DNA from: Pseudomonas sp. | GTDB lineage: Bacteria; Pseudomonadota; Gammaproteobacteria; Pseudomonadales; Pseudomonadaceae | Length of the DNA stretch: 6,965 nucleotides | Direction: 5' to 3' | Assembly (NCBI GenBank): GCA_029239415.1 | Contig: JAQZAY010000199.1 | Coordinates: forward strand, 1-6,965 | Shown: positions 1 to 6,965 of the stretch, piece after piece | Position numbering within the stretch: position 1 is the first letter of the stretch | How the letters are laid out: every line of letters starts with the position of its first letter | Position numbers and translations under genes: made by a program | The notes under the pieces: generated by a model | What the model saw: the letters and a program-made list of their open reading frames with translations, nothing else | What the model was told of the DNA's origin: nothing | Databases searched by the model: none

Positions 1-677
1 GCGCCTTCCTGCACACCCTGTGGCTGGCGATTCCGGTGATGGTGTTCTCCTTCAACCATTCGCCGATCATCTCGGCCTTCGCCGTCGACCAGAAGCGCCG
101 CCACGGCGAGCGCGCCGACGAGCGCAGCGGGCAGATCCTGTCGCGCGCCCACCTGCTGATGGTGGCAATGGTGCTGTTCTTCGTGTTCAGTTGCGTACTG
201 ACCCTGAGCAGCGCGCAGCTTGCCGAAGCCAAGGCGCAGAACCTGTCGATCCTGTCGTACCTGGCCAACCATTTCAGCAACCCGACCATCGCGTTTGCCG
301 CGCCCCTGATCGCCTTCGTGGCCATCGCCAAGTCCTTCCTGGGCCACTATATCGGTGCAAGCGAAGGCCTCAAGGGCATCATCGCCAAGACGGGCCGTCG
401 CCCTGGCGCCAAGTCCCTGGATCGTATCGTCGCCGCGCTGATGCTGGTGGTGTGCTGGATCGTCGCCACCCTCAACCCGAGCATCCTCGGGATGATCGAG
501 TCCCTGGGCGGCCCGGTGATCGCGGCCATCCTGTTCCTGATGCCGATGTATGCCATTCGTCGCGTGCCTGCCATGCGCAAGTACAGCGGTGCAATGTCCA
601 ACGTGTTCGTCGTGGTCATCGGCCTTGCGGCCGTGTCCTCGGTGGCCTACTCGGTCATCACCGCGCTGCTGGGCTGA
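1..677 (+). CDS. sdaC: Serine/threonine transporter, SdaC-like (HAAAP family), 3' part only
   Basis: This is the C-terminal 224 residues of an inner-membrane amino-acid permease; the reading frame is open from base 3 and stops with TGA at 675-677, so the start lies outside the window. The segments [45 protein letters not shown] and [16 protein letters not shown] match what I recall of E. coli SdaC, the proton-coupled serine transporter, almost residue for residue. About six hydrophobic membrane segments can be seen, the last running nearly to the C-terminus ([19 protein letters not shown]), as expected for an 11-TM HAAAP protein of about 430 residues. By family, it imports L-serine (or threonine) with protons. 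Substrate choice among SdaC, TdcC and related paralogues cannot be fixed from this fragment, so the symbol is an orthologue-by-similarity call. It is followed by a strong stem-loop, and the next gene seems to have its own promoter, so it probably ends its transcription unit. Confidence 0.85.
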   Translation, partial: AFLHTLWLAIPVMVFSFNHSPIISAFAVDQKRRHGERADERSGQILSRAHLLMVAMVLFFVFSCVLTLSSAQLAEAKAQNLSILSYLANHFSNPTIAFAAPLIAFVAIAKSFLGHYIGASEGLKGIIAKTGRRPGAKSLDRIVAALMLVVCWIVATLNPSILGMIESLGGPVIAAILFLMPMYAIRRVPAMRKYSGAMSNVFVVVIGLAAVSSVAYSVITALLG

Positions 678-690
678 CCGGCGGGCGACA

Positions 691-721
691 GTGCCCGGGC
701 AGACGCTGGCTGCCCGGGCAC
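691..721 (+). terminator. Perfect 12-bp stem-loop after the transporter gene, possible terminator
   Basis: Bases 691-702 and 710-721 are perfectly complementary (GTGCCCGGGCAG against CTGCCCGGGCAC), with a 7-nt loop at 703-709. The structure starts 13 nt after the transporter stop codon, a usual place for a terminator or a 3'-end-protecting hairpin. No T-run follows (the next bases are CTTGGCGCC), so it is not a canonical intrinsic terminator. It may instead stop exonucleases after Rho-dependent termination. Each arm also contains the self-palindrome TGCCCGGGCA. Confidence 0.45.
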
Positions 722-766
722 CTTGGCGCCATCGGACTGCCTGTCGTCCAAGCATTTTGCGCCAAG
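722..766. repeat. Nested inverted repeat upstream of tpx
   Basis: CTTGGCGC at 722-729 pairs perfectly with GCGCCAAG at 759-766. Inside the 29-nt interval a second short pair, GGAC at 734-737 and GTCC at 746-749, could form an inner hairpin. It lies directly after the strong stem-loop and just before the proposed tpx -35 element. It could be secondary structure in a read-through transcript, an operator, or chance in GC-rich DNA; nothing seen decides between these. Confidence 0.3.
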
Positions 767-771
767 GGCAT

Positions 772-800
772 TTGGTGGTTGGGCGCTTTCATGCTTAACT
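772..800 (+). promoter_or_regulatory. Candidate sigma-70 promoter for tpx
   Basis: A -35-like TTGGTG at 772-777 is followed after 17 nt by a -10-like TTAACT at 795-800. The -10 is preceded by TG one base away (TGC then TTAACT), giving an extended -10. Transcription would begin near 807 and leave a leader of about 29 nt before the tpx start codon. The match is reasonable but not strong, and the call rests on position and spacing. Confidence 0.4.
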
Positions 801-822
801 CAGGGTCCTTTCCAATCAGTAC

Positions 823-827
823 AAGGA
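823..827 (+). promoter_or_regulatory. Ribosome binding site of tpx
   Basis: AAGGA lies 8 nt before the ATG at 836. This decides the start: the same frame is open far upstream through the transporter region, but only the ATG at 836 has a Shine-Dalgarno sequence and gives the normal Tpx N-terminus ([11 protein letters not shown]). Confidence 0.8.
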
Positions 828-835
828 TCCCGCTC

Positions 836-1336
836 ATGGCTCAAGTCACTCTCAAAGGCAACCCGGTCCAGGTCAACGGTCAACTGCCGCAGGCAGGCTC
901 CCAGGCCCCGGCGTTCTCCCTGGTAGGCGACGGCCTGGCCGACAAGTCGCTCAAGGACTTTGCCGGCAAGCGCAAGGTGTTGAACATCTTCCCAAGCGTC
1001 GACACGCCGACCTGTGCTACCTCCGTGCGCACGTTCAACGCCAAGGCCAATGACCTGGCCGACACTGTCGTGCTGTGCATTTCCGCCGACCTGCCGTTCG
1101 CCCAGTCGCGCTTCTGCGGCGCCGAAGGCCTGGAAAACGTGCAGAACCTGTCGACCCTGCGCGGTCGCGAGTTCCTCGAGAACTACGGCGTGGCCATCGC
1201 CGACGGCCCGCTGGCCGGCCTGGCTGCCCGCGCGGTCGTGGTCCTGGACGAGAACGACAAGGTGCTGCACAGCGAGCTGGTCAAGGAAATCGCCGAAGAG
1301 CCGAACTATGAGGCAGTGCTGGCGGTCTTGAAGTAA
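836..1336 (+). CDS. tpx: Thiol peroxidase Tpx (atypical 2-Cys peroxiredoxin)
   Basis: The product has 166 residues, the usual Tpx length. The peroxiredoxin active site is complete: Pro53, Thr57 and the peroxidatic Cys60 in FPSVDTPTC, and Arg132 in the segment AARAVVVLD. The resolving cysteine is Cys94 in [12 protein letters not shown], and a third cysteine, Cys81, sits at the place where E. coli Tpx also has one. This arrangement marks the Tpx subfamily, in which Cys60 reduces hydrogen peroxide or alkyl hydroperoxides and then forms an intramolecular disulfide with Cys94 that thioredoxin reduces. There is no signal peptide, so a cytoplasmic location is expected, although E. coli Tpx was first described as periplasmic. 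The gene is monocistronic by appearance: its own candidate promoter and a Shine-Dalgarno sequence precede it and an intrinsic terminator follows. No key residue is missing and the codon use is like that of its neighbours. Confidence 0.96.
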   Translation: MAQVTLKGNPVQVNGQLPQAGSQAPAFSLVGDGLADKSLKDFAGKRKVLNIFPSVDTPTCATSVRTFNAKANDLADTVVLCISADLPFAQSRFCGAEGLENVQNLSTLRGREFLENYGVAIADGPLAGLAARAVVVLDENDKVLHSELVKEIAEEPNYEAVLAVLK

Positions 1337-1415
1337 CGTCGTTGCACAGGGGCCGTTCGACTGCGGCCTGCCCCGGTGAGTGAGGACAAAACCTGACCCA
1401 CCACGAAAAATCGAG

Positions 1416-1443
1416 ACGGCCTGGCCTGAAACCAGGCCGTTTT
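1416..1443 (+). terminator. Rho-independent terminator of tpx
   Basis: The 9-bp stem ACGGCCTGG at 1416-1424 pairs perfectly with CCAGGCCGT at 1432-1440 around the 7-nt loop CCTGAAA, and the run TTTT at 1440-1443 (then CATTT) follows at once. It lies about 80 nt after the tpx stop codon. A smaller 5-bp stem (GGCCG 1351-1355 with CGGCC 1364-1368) lies nearer the stop and may be a minor 3' structure. The terminator should insulate tpx from the efflux operon. Confidence 0.85.
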
Positions 1444-1575
1444 CATTTAAAGTTCATTGCCTTAGCTTCATCTGCCAAAGGTAAAGTCCCCGTAAAGGCG
1501 CTTTGCTAAAACACCCCGAGTGCTTATCGTTCACCCTCCCGAAGACATCTTTCTCGAACAAGGTCTGTTCAACCC
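1442..1575 (+). promoter_or_regulatory. Leader and probable promoter region of the mux operon
   Basis: This A/T-richer stretch must hold the muxA promoter, since a terminator precedes it and no other gene lies between. Two weak sigma-70 candidates can be seen: TTGCTA at 1503-1508 with TATCGT at 1525-1530 (16-nt spacing), and TTGCCT at 1457-1462 followed by the imperfect -10 GTAAAG at 1481-1486 (18-nt spacing). Two short direct repeats with an 11-base period are present: TTCATT at 1442 and 1453, and GTAAAG at 1481 and 1492. Such spacing is seen in operators of OmpR-type response regulators, but no known box is recognised. No divergent regulator gene and no small ORF with a good start were seen. 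AAGG at 1560-1563 is the only Shine-Dalgarno candidate, 12 nt before the muxA ATG, which is rather far. Confidence 0.4.
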
Positions 1576-2844
1576 ATGCAAGCTTCTGTCTCCCGTTCCT
1601 CTCGTCGCTGGCTTGTCGGCCTGCTGATCCTGTTGCTGGTGGTCGTCGTGGCCTGGTGGTTGTGGCCTGCCTCAACCGCGGTCAAGGCCCCGGCAAGCCA
1701 GGCAGGCAAGGGCGGGCGGCCCGGCTTCGGTGCCTCCGTCGACCCGGTGCCAGTGCGCGTGGAGCCGGCCAAGGTCGGTGACTTCCCGCTCTACTTCAAG
1801 GCACTGGGCACGGTAACGGCGACCAACACCGTCAACGTGCGCAGCCGGGTGGCGGGGGAGCTGGTCAAGGTGCACTTCGAGGAAGGCCAGCAGGTCAAGG
1901 CCGGCGACCTGCTCGCCGAGATCGACCCGCGTGCCTACCGCATCGCGCTGCAGCAGGCCGAAGGCACGCTGGCGCAGAACCAGGCGCAATTGAAGAATGC
2001 CCAGGTCGACGTCGCCCGCTACAAGGGCCTGTACGCCGAAGACAGCATCGCCAAGCAGACCCTGGACACCGCCGAGGCCCTGGTCGGGCAGTACCTCGGC
2101 ACCGTCAAGACCAACCAGGCGGCGGTCAACGACGCGCGCCTGAACCTCGAGTTCACCCAGATCCGTGCGCCGATCAGCGGCCGCCTGGGCCTGCGCCAGC
2201 TGGACCTGGGCAACCTGGTCGCCGCCAACGACACCACCGCCCTGGTGGTGATCACCCAGACTCAGCCGATCAGCGTGGCCTTCACCCTGCCCGAGACCGA
2301 ACTGCCCGCGGTACTGGAGCGTTATCGCAGCGGCGCCAGCCTGCCGGTCGAGGCCTGGGACCGGGGCGATACTCGCCTGCAGGCCAGTGGCGTGCTGGGC
2401 AGCCTGGACAACCAGATCGACACCACCACCGGTACGCTCAAGTTCAAGGCGCGCTTCGAGAACAAGGACCAGGCACTGTTCCCCAACCAGTTCGTCAATG
2501 TGCGACTGCTGGCCGATACCCTCAAGCAGGTGGTCCTGGCCCCGGCGGCGGCCATCCAGTTCGGCAACGATGGCTCGTTTGCCTATGTGGTCAACGCCGA
2601 GAACAAGGTCAACGTGCGCAAGCTCAAGGTGGGCGCCAGCGATGGCGAGCAGAGCGTGATTCTCGAAGGCCTGGCCGCGGGTGAGCGTATCGTCCTCGAG
2701 GGCACCGACCGGCTGCGCGAGGGCAGCCTGGTGGAGGTGGTGCAGGACAGCTCGCAAGTCCCGGCCACGCCTGGCCAGCACCTGCAAGGGCAAGGCAAGG
2801 ATGCCTCGGCCACCACCACCGAGCAGGGCAAGGCCGGCGCATGA
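1576..2844 (+). CDS. muxA: RND efflux periplasmic adaptor MuxA (MdtA type)
   Basis: The 422-residue product is a membrane fusion protein that bridges an inner-membrane RND pump and an outer-membrane channel. After a basic N-terminus (RSSRR) there is one membrane segment at residues 12-30; no lipobox cysteine follows, so it is anchored by this helix, as in MdtA, and not lipidated. The first half-lipoyl segment ([12 protein letters not shown] to ending near IDPR) covers about residues 86-119, the alpha-hairpin about 120-190, the second half-lipoyl ([11 protein letters not shown]) starts at 195, the beta-barrel ([11 protein letters not shown]) near 230, and the membrane-proximal domain follows [11 protein letters not shown] at 302. 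The last 35 or so residues are polar and low in complexity (Q, T, G, A) and probably disordered. Its stop overlaps the muxB start by ATGA, pointing to coupled translation. The ATG is chosen because it precedes the basic-hydrophobic N-terminus; the Shine-Dalgarno spacing is long. The Mux name rests on the following MdtB- and MdtC-type genes. Confidence 0.92.
   Translation: MQASVSRSSRRWLVGLLILLLVVVVAWWLWPASTAVKAPASQAGKGGRPGFGASVDPVPVRVEPAKVGDFPLYFKALGTVTATNTVNVRSRVAGELVKVHFEEGQQVKAGDLLAEIDPRAYRIALQQAEGTLAQNQAQLKNAQVDVARYKGLYAEDSIAKQTLDTAEALVGQYLGTVKTNQAAVNDARLNLEFTQIRAPISGRLGLRQLDLGNLVAANDTTALVVITQTQPISVAFTLPETELPAVLERYRSGASLPVEAWDRGDTRLQASGVLGSLDNQIDTTTGTLKFKARFENKDQALFPNQFVNVRLLADTLKQVVLAPAAAIQFGNDGSFAYVVNAENKVNVRKLKVGASDGEQSVILEGLAAGERIVLEGTDRLREGSLVEVVQDSSQVPATPGQHLQGQGKDASATTTEQGKAGA
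2830..2844 (+). promoter_or_regulatory. muxB start site: Shine-Dalgarno within muxA and ATGA overlap
   Basis: AAGG at 2830-2833 lies 7 nt before the muxB ATG at 2841, and the muxA stop TGA (2842-2844) overlaps that ATG. Ribosomes ending muxA can restart on muxB directly, which would keep adaptor and pump production in step. Confidence 0.75.
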
Positions 2845-5800
2845 ATCTTTCGCGGCTGTTCATCCTGCGCCCGGTAGCGACCACCCTGAGCATGCTGGCC
2901 CTGGTCCTTGCGGGCCTGATCGGCTACAAGCTGCTGCCGGTCTCGGCCTTGCCCCAGGTCGACTATCCGACCATCCGGGTCATGACCCTGTACCCCGGGG
3001 CCAGTCCCGAGGTCATGACCAGCGCGGTCACCGCGCCCCTGGAGCGCCAGTTCGGGCAGATGCCGGGCCTGACCCAGATGGCCTCGACCAGTTCGGGCGG
3101 TGCCTCGGTGCTGACCCTGCGCTTCAGCCTCGACATCAACATGGACGTCGCCGAGCAACAGGTGCAGGCCGCGATCAATGCCGCCAGCAACCTGCTGCCC
3201 AGCGACTTGCCGGCCCCGCCGGTGTACAACAAGGTCAACCCGGCCGATACCCCCGTGCTGACCCTGGCCATTTCTTCCAAGACCATGCCGCTGCCCAAGC
3301 TCAACGACCTGGTCGACACCCGCGTGGCGCAGAAGATCGCCCAGACCAGCGGCGTCGGCATGGTCAGCATCGCCGGCGGGCAGCGCCAGGCCGTGCGCAT
3401 CAAGGTCAATGCCGATGCCCTGGCTTCCGCCGGACTCAGCCTTGAAGACGTGCGCACCCTGGTCGGTGCCTCCAACGTCAACCAGCCCAAGGGCAGCTTC
3501 GATGGCCCCACGCGGGTCTCGATGCTCGATGCCAACGACCAGCTGCGCTCGCCCGAGGAGTACGCCAACCTCATCCTCACGTACAACGACGGCGCACCGC
3601 TGCGCCTGAAGGATGTCGCCGAGATCGTCGACGGCGCCGAAAACGAGCGGCTGGCCGCCTGGGCCAACCAGAACCAGGCCGTGCTGCTGAACATCCAGCG
3701 CCAGCCAGGGGCCAACGTCATCGAGGTGGTCGACCGCATCAAGCAGATGTTGCCGTCGGTCACCGACAACCTGCCAGCCGGGCTGGACGTCGTGGTGCTC
3801 ACCGACCGTACCCAGACCATCCGCGCCGCGGTCAAGGACGTGCAGCACGAGCTGCTGATCGCCATCGTGCTGGTGGTGCTGGTGACGTTCCTGTTCCTGC
3901 GCCGGGTCAGCGCGACCATCATTCCGTCGATCGCCGTGCCCCTGTCGCTGGTAGGCACCTTTGGCGTCATGTACCTGGCCGGCTTCTCGATCAACAACCT
4001 CACGCTGATGGCCTTGACCATCGCCACGGGCTTCGTGGTCGACGATGCCATCGTCATGCTCGAGAACATTTCCCGGCACATCGAGGAGGGCGAGACGCCG
4101 ATGCAGGCCGCGCTCAAGGGCGCCAGGCAGATCGGTTTCACCCTGATCTCGCTGACCTTCTCGCTGATCGCCGTACTGATCCCGCTGTTGTTCATGGCCG
4201 ATGTGGTAGGCCGGTTGTTCCGCGAATTCGCCATTACCCTGGCGGTCGCCATCCTGATATCCCTGGTGGTATCGCTGACCCTGACGCCGATGATGTGTGC
4301 CCGGCTGCTCAAGCGCGAGCCCAAGGAAGAAGAACAAGGACGCTTCTATCGCGCCAGCGGCGCCTGGATCGACTGGCTGATCAGGCACTACGGCCGTGGC
4401 CTGCAGTGGGTGCTGCGCCATCAGCCGCTGACCTTGCTGGTCGCGGTGGGCAGCCTGGTGCTCACGGTCGTGCTGTACATGGCCGTGCCCAAGGGCTTCT
4501 TCCCGGTGCAGGACACCGGGGTGATCCAGGGCATTTCCGAGGCGCCGCAGTCGATTTCCTTCACCGCCATGAGCGAGCGCCAGCAGGCCTTGAGCAAGGT
4601 GATCCTGGCCGACCCGGCGGTGCAGAGCCTGTCCTCGTACATCGGCGTAGATGGTGACAACGCCACGCTCAACAGTGGGCGCCTGCTGATCAACCTCAAG
4701 ACCCACGGCGAGCGCGACGAGACGGCGGCCCAGGTCATCGCCCGCCTGCAGCCGGAGGTCGACAAGCTGCTCGGCATCCGCCTGTTCATGCAGCCGGTAC
4801 AAGACTTGAGCATCGAAGACCGGGTCAGCCGTACCCAGTACCAGTTCAGCCTGTCTTCGCCCGACGCCGACATGCTGGCGCAGTGGAGCGGCAAGCTGGT
4901 CGATGCCTTGCAGCAGCGCCCCGAGCTCACCGATGTCGCCAGCGACCTGCAGGACAAGGGCCTGCAGGTCTATCTGGTGATCGACCGCGATGCCGCCAGC
5001 CGCCTGGGCGTCAGCGTCTCGCAGATCACCAACGCCCTGTACGACGCCTTTGGCCAGCGGCAGATCTCGACCATCTATACCCAGGCGAGCCAGTACCGCG
5101 TGGTGCTCCAGGCCTCGGTCGCGGCAACCCTGGGCCCGCAGGCGCTGGAGCAGATCCACGTCAAGACCACCGATGGCGGGCAGGTGCGCCTGTCGAGCCT
5201 GGCGCGCATCGAGCAGCGCCAGGCCCAGCTGGCCATTGCCCATATCGGCCAGTTCCCGGCGGTGATGATGTCGTTCAACCTGGCGCCAGGCGTGGCCCTG
5301 GGCGAGGCGGTCAAGGCGATCGAGCAGGTGCAGCAGGAAATCGGCATGCCGCTGGGCGTGCAGACCCGCTTCCAGGGCGCCGCCGAAGCCTTCCAGGCCT
5401 CGCTGTCGAGCACCTTGCTGCTGATCCTGGCGGCCGTGGTGACCATGTACATCGTGCTGGGCGTGCTCTACGAGAGCTACGTGCACCCGGTGACCATCCT
5501 CTCGACCTTGCCGTCGGCGGCAGTCGGCGCCTTGCTGGCGCTGATCCTCAGCGGCAATGACCTGGGCATGATCGCGATCATCGGGATCATCCTGCTGATC
5601 GGTATCGTGAAGAAGAACGCCATCATGATGATCGACTTCGCCCTGGAGGCCGAGCGCAACCAGGGCATGGAGCCGCAGGCGGCGATCTACCAGGCGGCGC
5701 TGCTGCGCTTCCGGCCGATCCTCATGACCACGCTGGCCGCGCTGTTCGGCGCCGTGCCATTGATGCTCGCCACCGGCTCCGGCGCCGAGCTGCGCCAGCC

Positions 5801-5942
5801 CCTGGGCCTGGTGATGGTCGGCGGGTTGCTGGTCAGCCAGGTACTGACGCTGTTCACCACGCCGGTGATCTACCTGTACTTCGACCGGCTCGCGCGCCGC
5901 TGGCGCCGCCCGGCGGCCGATGCCCGGCAGGCCGACGCATGA
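2841..5942 (+). CDS. muxB: RND multidrug efflux pump subunit MuxB (MdtB type), inner membrane
   Basis: The 1033-residue product is a full-length RND permease that uses the proton gradient to export drugs or detergent-like compounds. TM1 lies near residues 8-30, the first large periplasmic loop at about 31-335, TM2 begins near 337 ([17 protein letters not shown]), TM7 near 528, the second loop reaches about 855 and TM8 begins near 858. The proton-relay residues are present: Asp401-Asp402 in TM4 ([10 protein letters not shown]) and Lys925 in TM10 ([14 protein letters not shown]), equivalent to AcrB Asp407, Asp408 and Lys940. The N-terminus ([50 protein letters not shown]) matches MdtB as I recall it, not MdtC or AcrB. 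It follows muxA by an ATGA overlap and ends in the same way on muxC. Known MdtBC and MuxBC pumps use both subunits in one trimer, so it should work with MuxC. Substrates cannot be told from the sequence; reported Mux and Mdt substrates include novobiocin, aztreonam and bile salts. Confidence 0.95.
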   Translation: MNLSRLFILRPVATTLSMLALVLAGLIGYKLLPVSALPQVDYPTIRVMTLYPGASPEVMTSAVTAPLERQFGQMPGLTQMASTSSGGASVLTLRFSLDINMDVAEQQVQAAINAASNLLPSDLPAPPVYNKVNPADTPVLTLAISSKTMPLPKLNDLVDTRVAQKIAQTSGVGMVSIAGGQRQAVRIKVNADALASAGLSLEDVRTLVGASNVNQPKGSFDGPTRVSMLDANDQLRSPEEYANLILTYNDGAPLRLKDVAEIVDGAENERLAAWANQNQAVLLNIQRQPGANVIEVVDRIKQMLPSVTDNLPAGLDVVVLTDRTQTIRAAVKDVQHELLIAIVLVVLVTFLFLRRVSATIIPSIAVPLSLVGTFGVMYLAGFSINNLTLMALTIATGFVVDDAIVMLENISRHIEEGETPMQAALKGARQIGFTLISLTFSLIAVLIPLLFMADVVGRLFREFAITLAVAILISLVVSLTLTPMMCARLLKREPKEEEQGRFYRASGAWIDWLIRHYGRGLQWVLRHQPLTLLVAVGSLVLTVVLYMAVPKGFFPVQDTGVIQGISEAPQSISFTAMSERQQALSKVILADPAVQSLSSYIGVDGDNATLNSGRLLINLKTHGERDETAAQVIARLQPEVDKLLGIRLFMQPVQDLSIEDRVSRTQYQFSLSSPDADMLAQWSGKLVDALQQRPELTDVASDLQDKGLQVYLVIDRDAASRLGVSVSQITNALYDAFGQRQISTIYTQASQYRVVLQASVAATLGPQALEQIHVKTTDGGQVRLSSLARIEQRQAQLAIAHIGQFPAVMMSFNLAPGVALGEAVKAIEQVQQEIGMPLGVQTRFQGAAEAFQASLSSTLLLILAAVVTMYIVLGVLYESYVHPVTILSTLPSAAVGALLALILSGNDLGMIAIIGIILLIGIVKKNAIMMIDFALEAERNQGMEPQAAIYQAALLRFRPILMTTLAALFGAVPLMLATGSGAELRQPLGLVMVGGLLVSQVLTLFTTPVIYLYFDRLARRWRRPAADARQADA
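5928..5942 (+). promoter_or_regulatory. muxC start site: weak Shine-Dalgarno and ATGA overlap
   Basis: The muxB stop TGA (5940-5942) overlaps the muxC ATG at 5939. The only Shine-Dalgarno-like bases are CAGG at 5928-5931, 7 nt upstream and weaker than the AAGG before muxB, so muxC translation probably depends on coupling to muxB. Confidence 0.65.
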
Positions 5943-6965
5943 ACCTGTCCGCGCCTTTCATCCGCCGGCCCGTGGCGACCATGCTGCTGAGCCTGGCGAT
6001 CATGCTGCTGGGCGGGGTCAGCTTCGGGCTGCTGCCGGTATCCCCGCTGCCGCAGATGGATTTCCCGGTGATCGTGGTCCAGGCCAGCCTGCCCGGTGCA
6101 AGCCCCGAGGTGATGGCCGCCACCGTGGCGACGCCGCTTGAGCGAAAGCTGGGCAGCATCGCCGGCATCACCACGCTGACCAGCAGCTCGAACCAGGGCT
6201 CGACCCGGGTGATCCTCGGTTTCGACCTGGACCGCGATATCGATGGCGCGGCGCGCGAGGTGCAGGCGGCGATCAACGCCACGCGCAACCTGTTGCCCAG
6301 CGGCATGAAGAGCATGCCCACGTACAAGAAGATCAACCCCTCGCAGGCGCCGGTCATGGTCTTGTCGCTGACCTCCGACGTGTTGCAGAAGGGGCAGCTG
6401 TATGACCTGGCCTCGACCATCCTGTCCCAGAGCCTGGCGCAGGTATCGGGGGTTGGGGAGGTGCAGATCGGCGGCAGCTCGCTGCCCGCGGTGCGCATCG
6501 AGCTCGAGCCACAGCTGCTCAACCAGTACGGCGTGGCGCTCGACGACGTCCGCCAGGCGGTGGCCAATGCCAACCAGCGCCGGCCGATGGGCTTTGTCGA
6601 AGACCCCGAGCGCAACTGGCAAGTGCGCGCCAACGACCAGCTGGAAACGGCCAAGGACTACGAACCGCTGGTGATCCGCTACCAGGACGGCTCGGTCCTG
6701 CGCCTGAGCCATGTCGCCAAGGTCAGCGACGGCGTCGAAAACCGCTACAACAGCGGCTTTTTCAACGACAAGAGCGCCGTGCTGCTGGTGATCAACCGCC
6801 AGACCGGCGCCAACATCATCGAGACGGTCGCGCAGATCAAGGCGCAGCTGCCGGCCCTGCAGTCGCTGCTGCCGGCCAGCGTCCAGCTGGACATCGCCAT
6901 GGACCGCTCGCCGGTGATCAAGGCGACCCTGGCCGAAGCCGAGCACACCTTGCTGATCGCCGTGG
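5939..6965 (+). CDS. muxC: RND multidrug efflux pump subunit MuxC (MdtC type), 5' part only
   Basis: The frame opens at ATG 5939 and stays open to the window edge, giving 342 complete codons of a protein expected to have about 1030 residues. TM1 lies near residues 8-30 ([20 protein letters not shown]), followed by [29 protein letters not shown] with the segment reading PQMDFPV where MuxB has PQVDYPT, and then [14 protein letters not shown]. Further MdtC-like marks are [51 protein letters not shown] and [16 protein letters not shown]. The window ends as TM2 begins (HTLLIAV), so the TM4 aspartate pair and the TM10 lysine are not visible. It is a paralogue of MuxB, clearly distinct in sequence, and is the second RND subunit of the same pump. 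No frameshift is seen in the part present. An outer-membrane factor gene (OpmB type) probably follows. Confidence 0.93.
   Translation, partial: MNLSAPFIRRPVATMLLSLAIMLLGGVSFGLLPVSPLPQMDFPVIVVQASLPGASPEVMAATVATPLERKLGSIAGITTLTSSSNQGSTRVILGFDLDRDIDGAAREVQAAINATRNLLPSGMKSMPTYKKINPSQAPVMVLSLTSDVLQKGQLYDLASTILSQSLAQVSGVGEVQIGGSSLPAVRIELEPQLLNQYGVALDDVRQAVANANQRRPMGFVEDPERNWQVRANDQLETAKDYEPLVIRYQDGSVLRLSHVAKVSDGVENRYNSGFFNDKSAVLLVINRQTGANIIETVAQIKAQLPALQSLLPASVQLDIAMDRSPVIKATLAEAEHTLLIAV

Noticed and set aside
779..795. A sigma-54-like GG-N10-GC element (TTGGG to TGCT) upstream of tpx
   Set aside because: Only the invariant GG and GC plus a few bases fit; the conserved CACG after GG is missing. 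Such matches are frequent by chance in GC-rich DNA, and a better sigma-70 candidate overlaps it.
20..1336. One long + frame that would fuse 270 extra residues to the N-terminus of Tpx
   Set aside because: The upstream part is an Arg/Pro-rich out-of-frame reading of the transporter gene. Tpx has its normal length and a good Shine-Dalgarno when started at 836.
1454..1781. Possible small ORFs across the tpx-muxA gap (minus strand 1454-1675, plus strand 1503-1781)
   Set aside because: They run into muxA in other frames, use no convincing start with a Shine-Dalgarno sequence, and look like no known protein.
2583..5486. A 967-codon open frame on the minus strand opposite muxB
   Set aside because: Its translation is rich in His, Gln, Asp, Gly and Arg with no domain, the usual product of reading a GC-rich gene backwards. 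The + strand encodes a full RND protein with conserved functional residues over the same bases.
5854..6946. Two minus-strand open frames opposite muxC (5854-6654 and 5870-6946)
   Set aside because: Both are shadows: muxC is open on the + strand throughout and matches MdtC-type proteins, while the minus-strand products show no family features.
1..6965. Search for mobile elements, CRISPR arrays, tRNA or rRNA genes, toxin-antitoxin or defence genes
   Set aside because: None was seen. There are no spaced repeats, transposase motifs or terminal inverted repeats, and base and codon use are even across the genes, with no sign of recent transfer.

Overview
The window looks like chromosomal DNA from a Pseudomonas species, most likely of the fluorescens/putida type. 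It is GC-rich, its codons end mostly in G or C, and its proteins closely resemble the gamma-proteobacterial families SdaC, Tpx and MdtA/MdtB/MdtC (called MuxA/MuxB/MuxC in Pseudomonas). The assignment is made by eye from the proteins; no search was run.

Layout, all genes on the + strand. (1) Bases 1-677 hold the 3' end of a serine/threonine transporter gene of the SdaC (HAAAP) type. (2) Bases 678-835 are an intergenic stretch with a perfect 12-bp GC-rich stem-loop, a second weaker nested inverted repeat, and a plausible sigma-70 promoter with a ribosome binding site for the next gene. (3) Bases 836-1336 are tpx, a complete atypical 2-Cys thiol peroxidase. (4) Bases 1337-1575 hold a clear Rho-independent terminator, then an A/T-richer leader with short 11-bp-period direct repeats and no convincing small gene. 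(5) Bases 1576-6965 are a tightly packed RND efflux operon: muxA (periplasmic adaptor), muxB (complete inner-membrane pump subunit) and muxC (second pump subunit, cut by the window edge after about 342 of roughly 1030 residues). The muxA/muxB and muxB/muxC junctions are both ATGA overlaps.

Working together: MuxA, MuxB and MuxC should form the inner-membrane and periplasmic part of a proton-driven tripartite multidrug exporter in which two different RND proteins share one pump. The outer-membrane channel (OpmB-type) is expected just beyond the right edge but is not seen. Tpx is a separate unit that detoxifies peroxides in the periplasm or cytoplasm, and the transporter brings in serine or threonine. 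No functional link between these three units is evident beyond adjacency.

I did not find a previously undescribed system. The coding content is conventional; the observations worth a second look are in the two intergenic regions and at the operon junctions.
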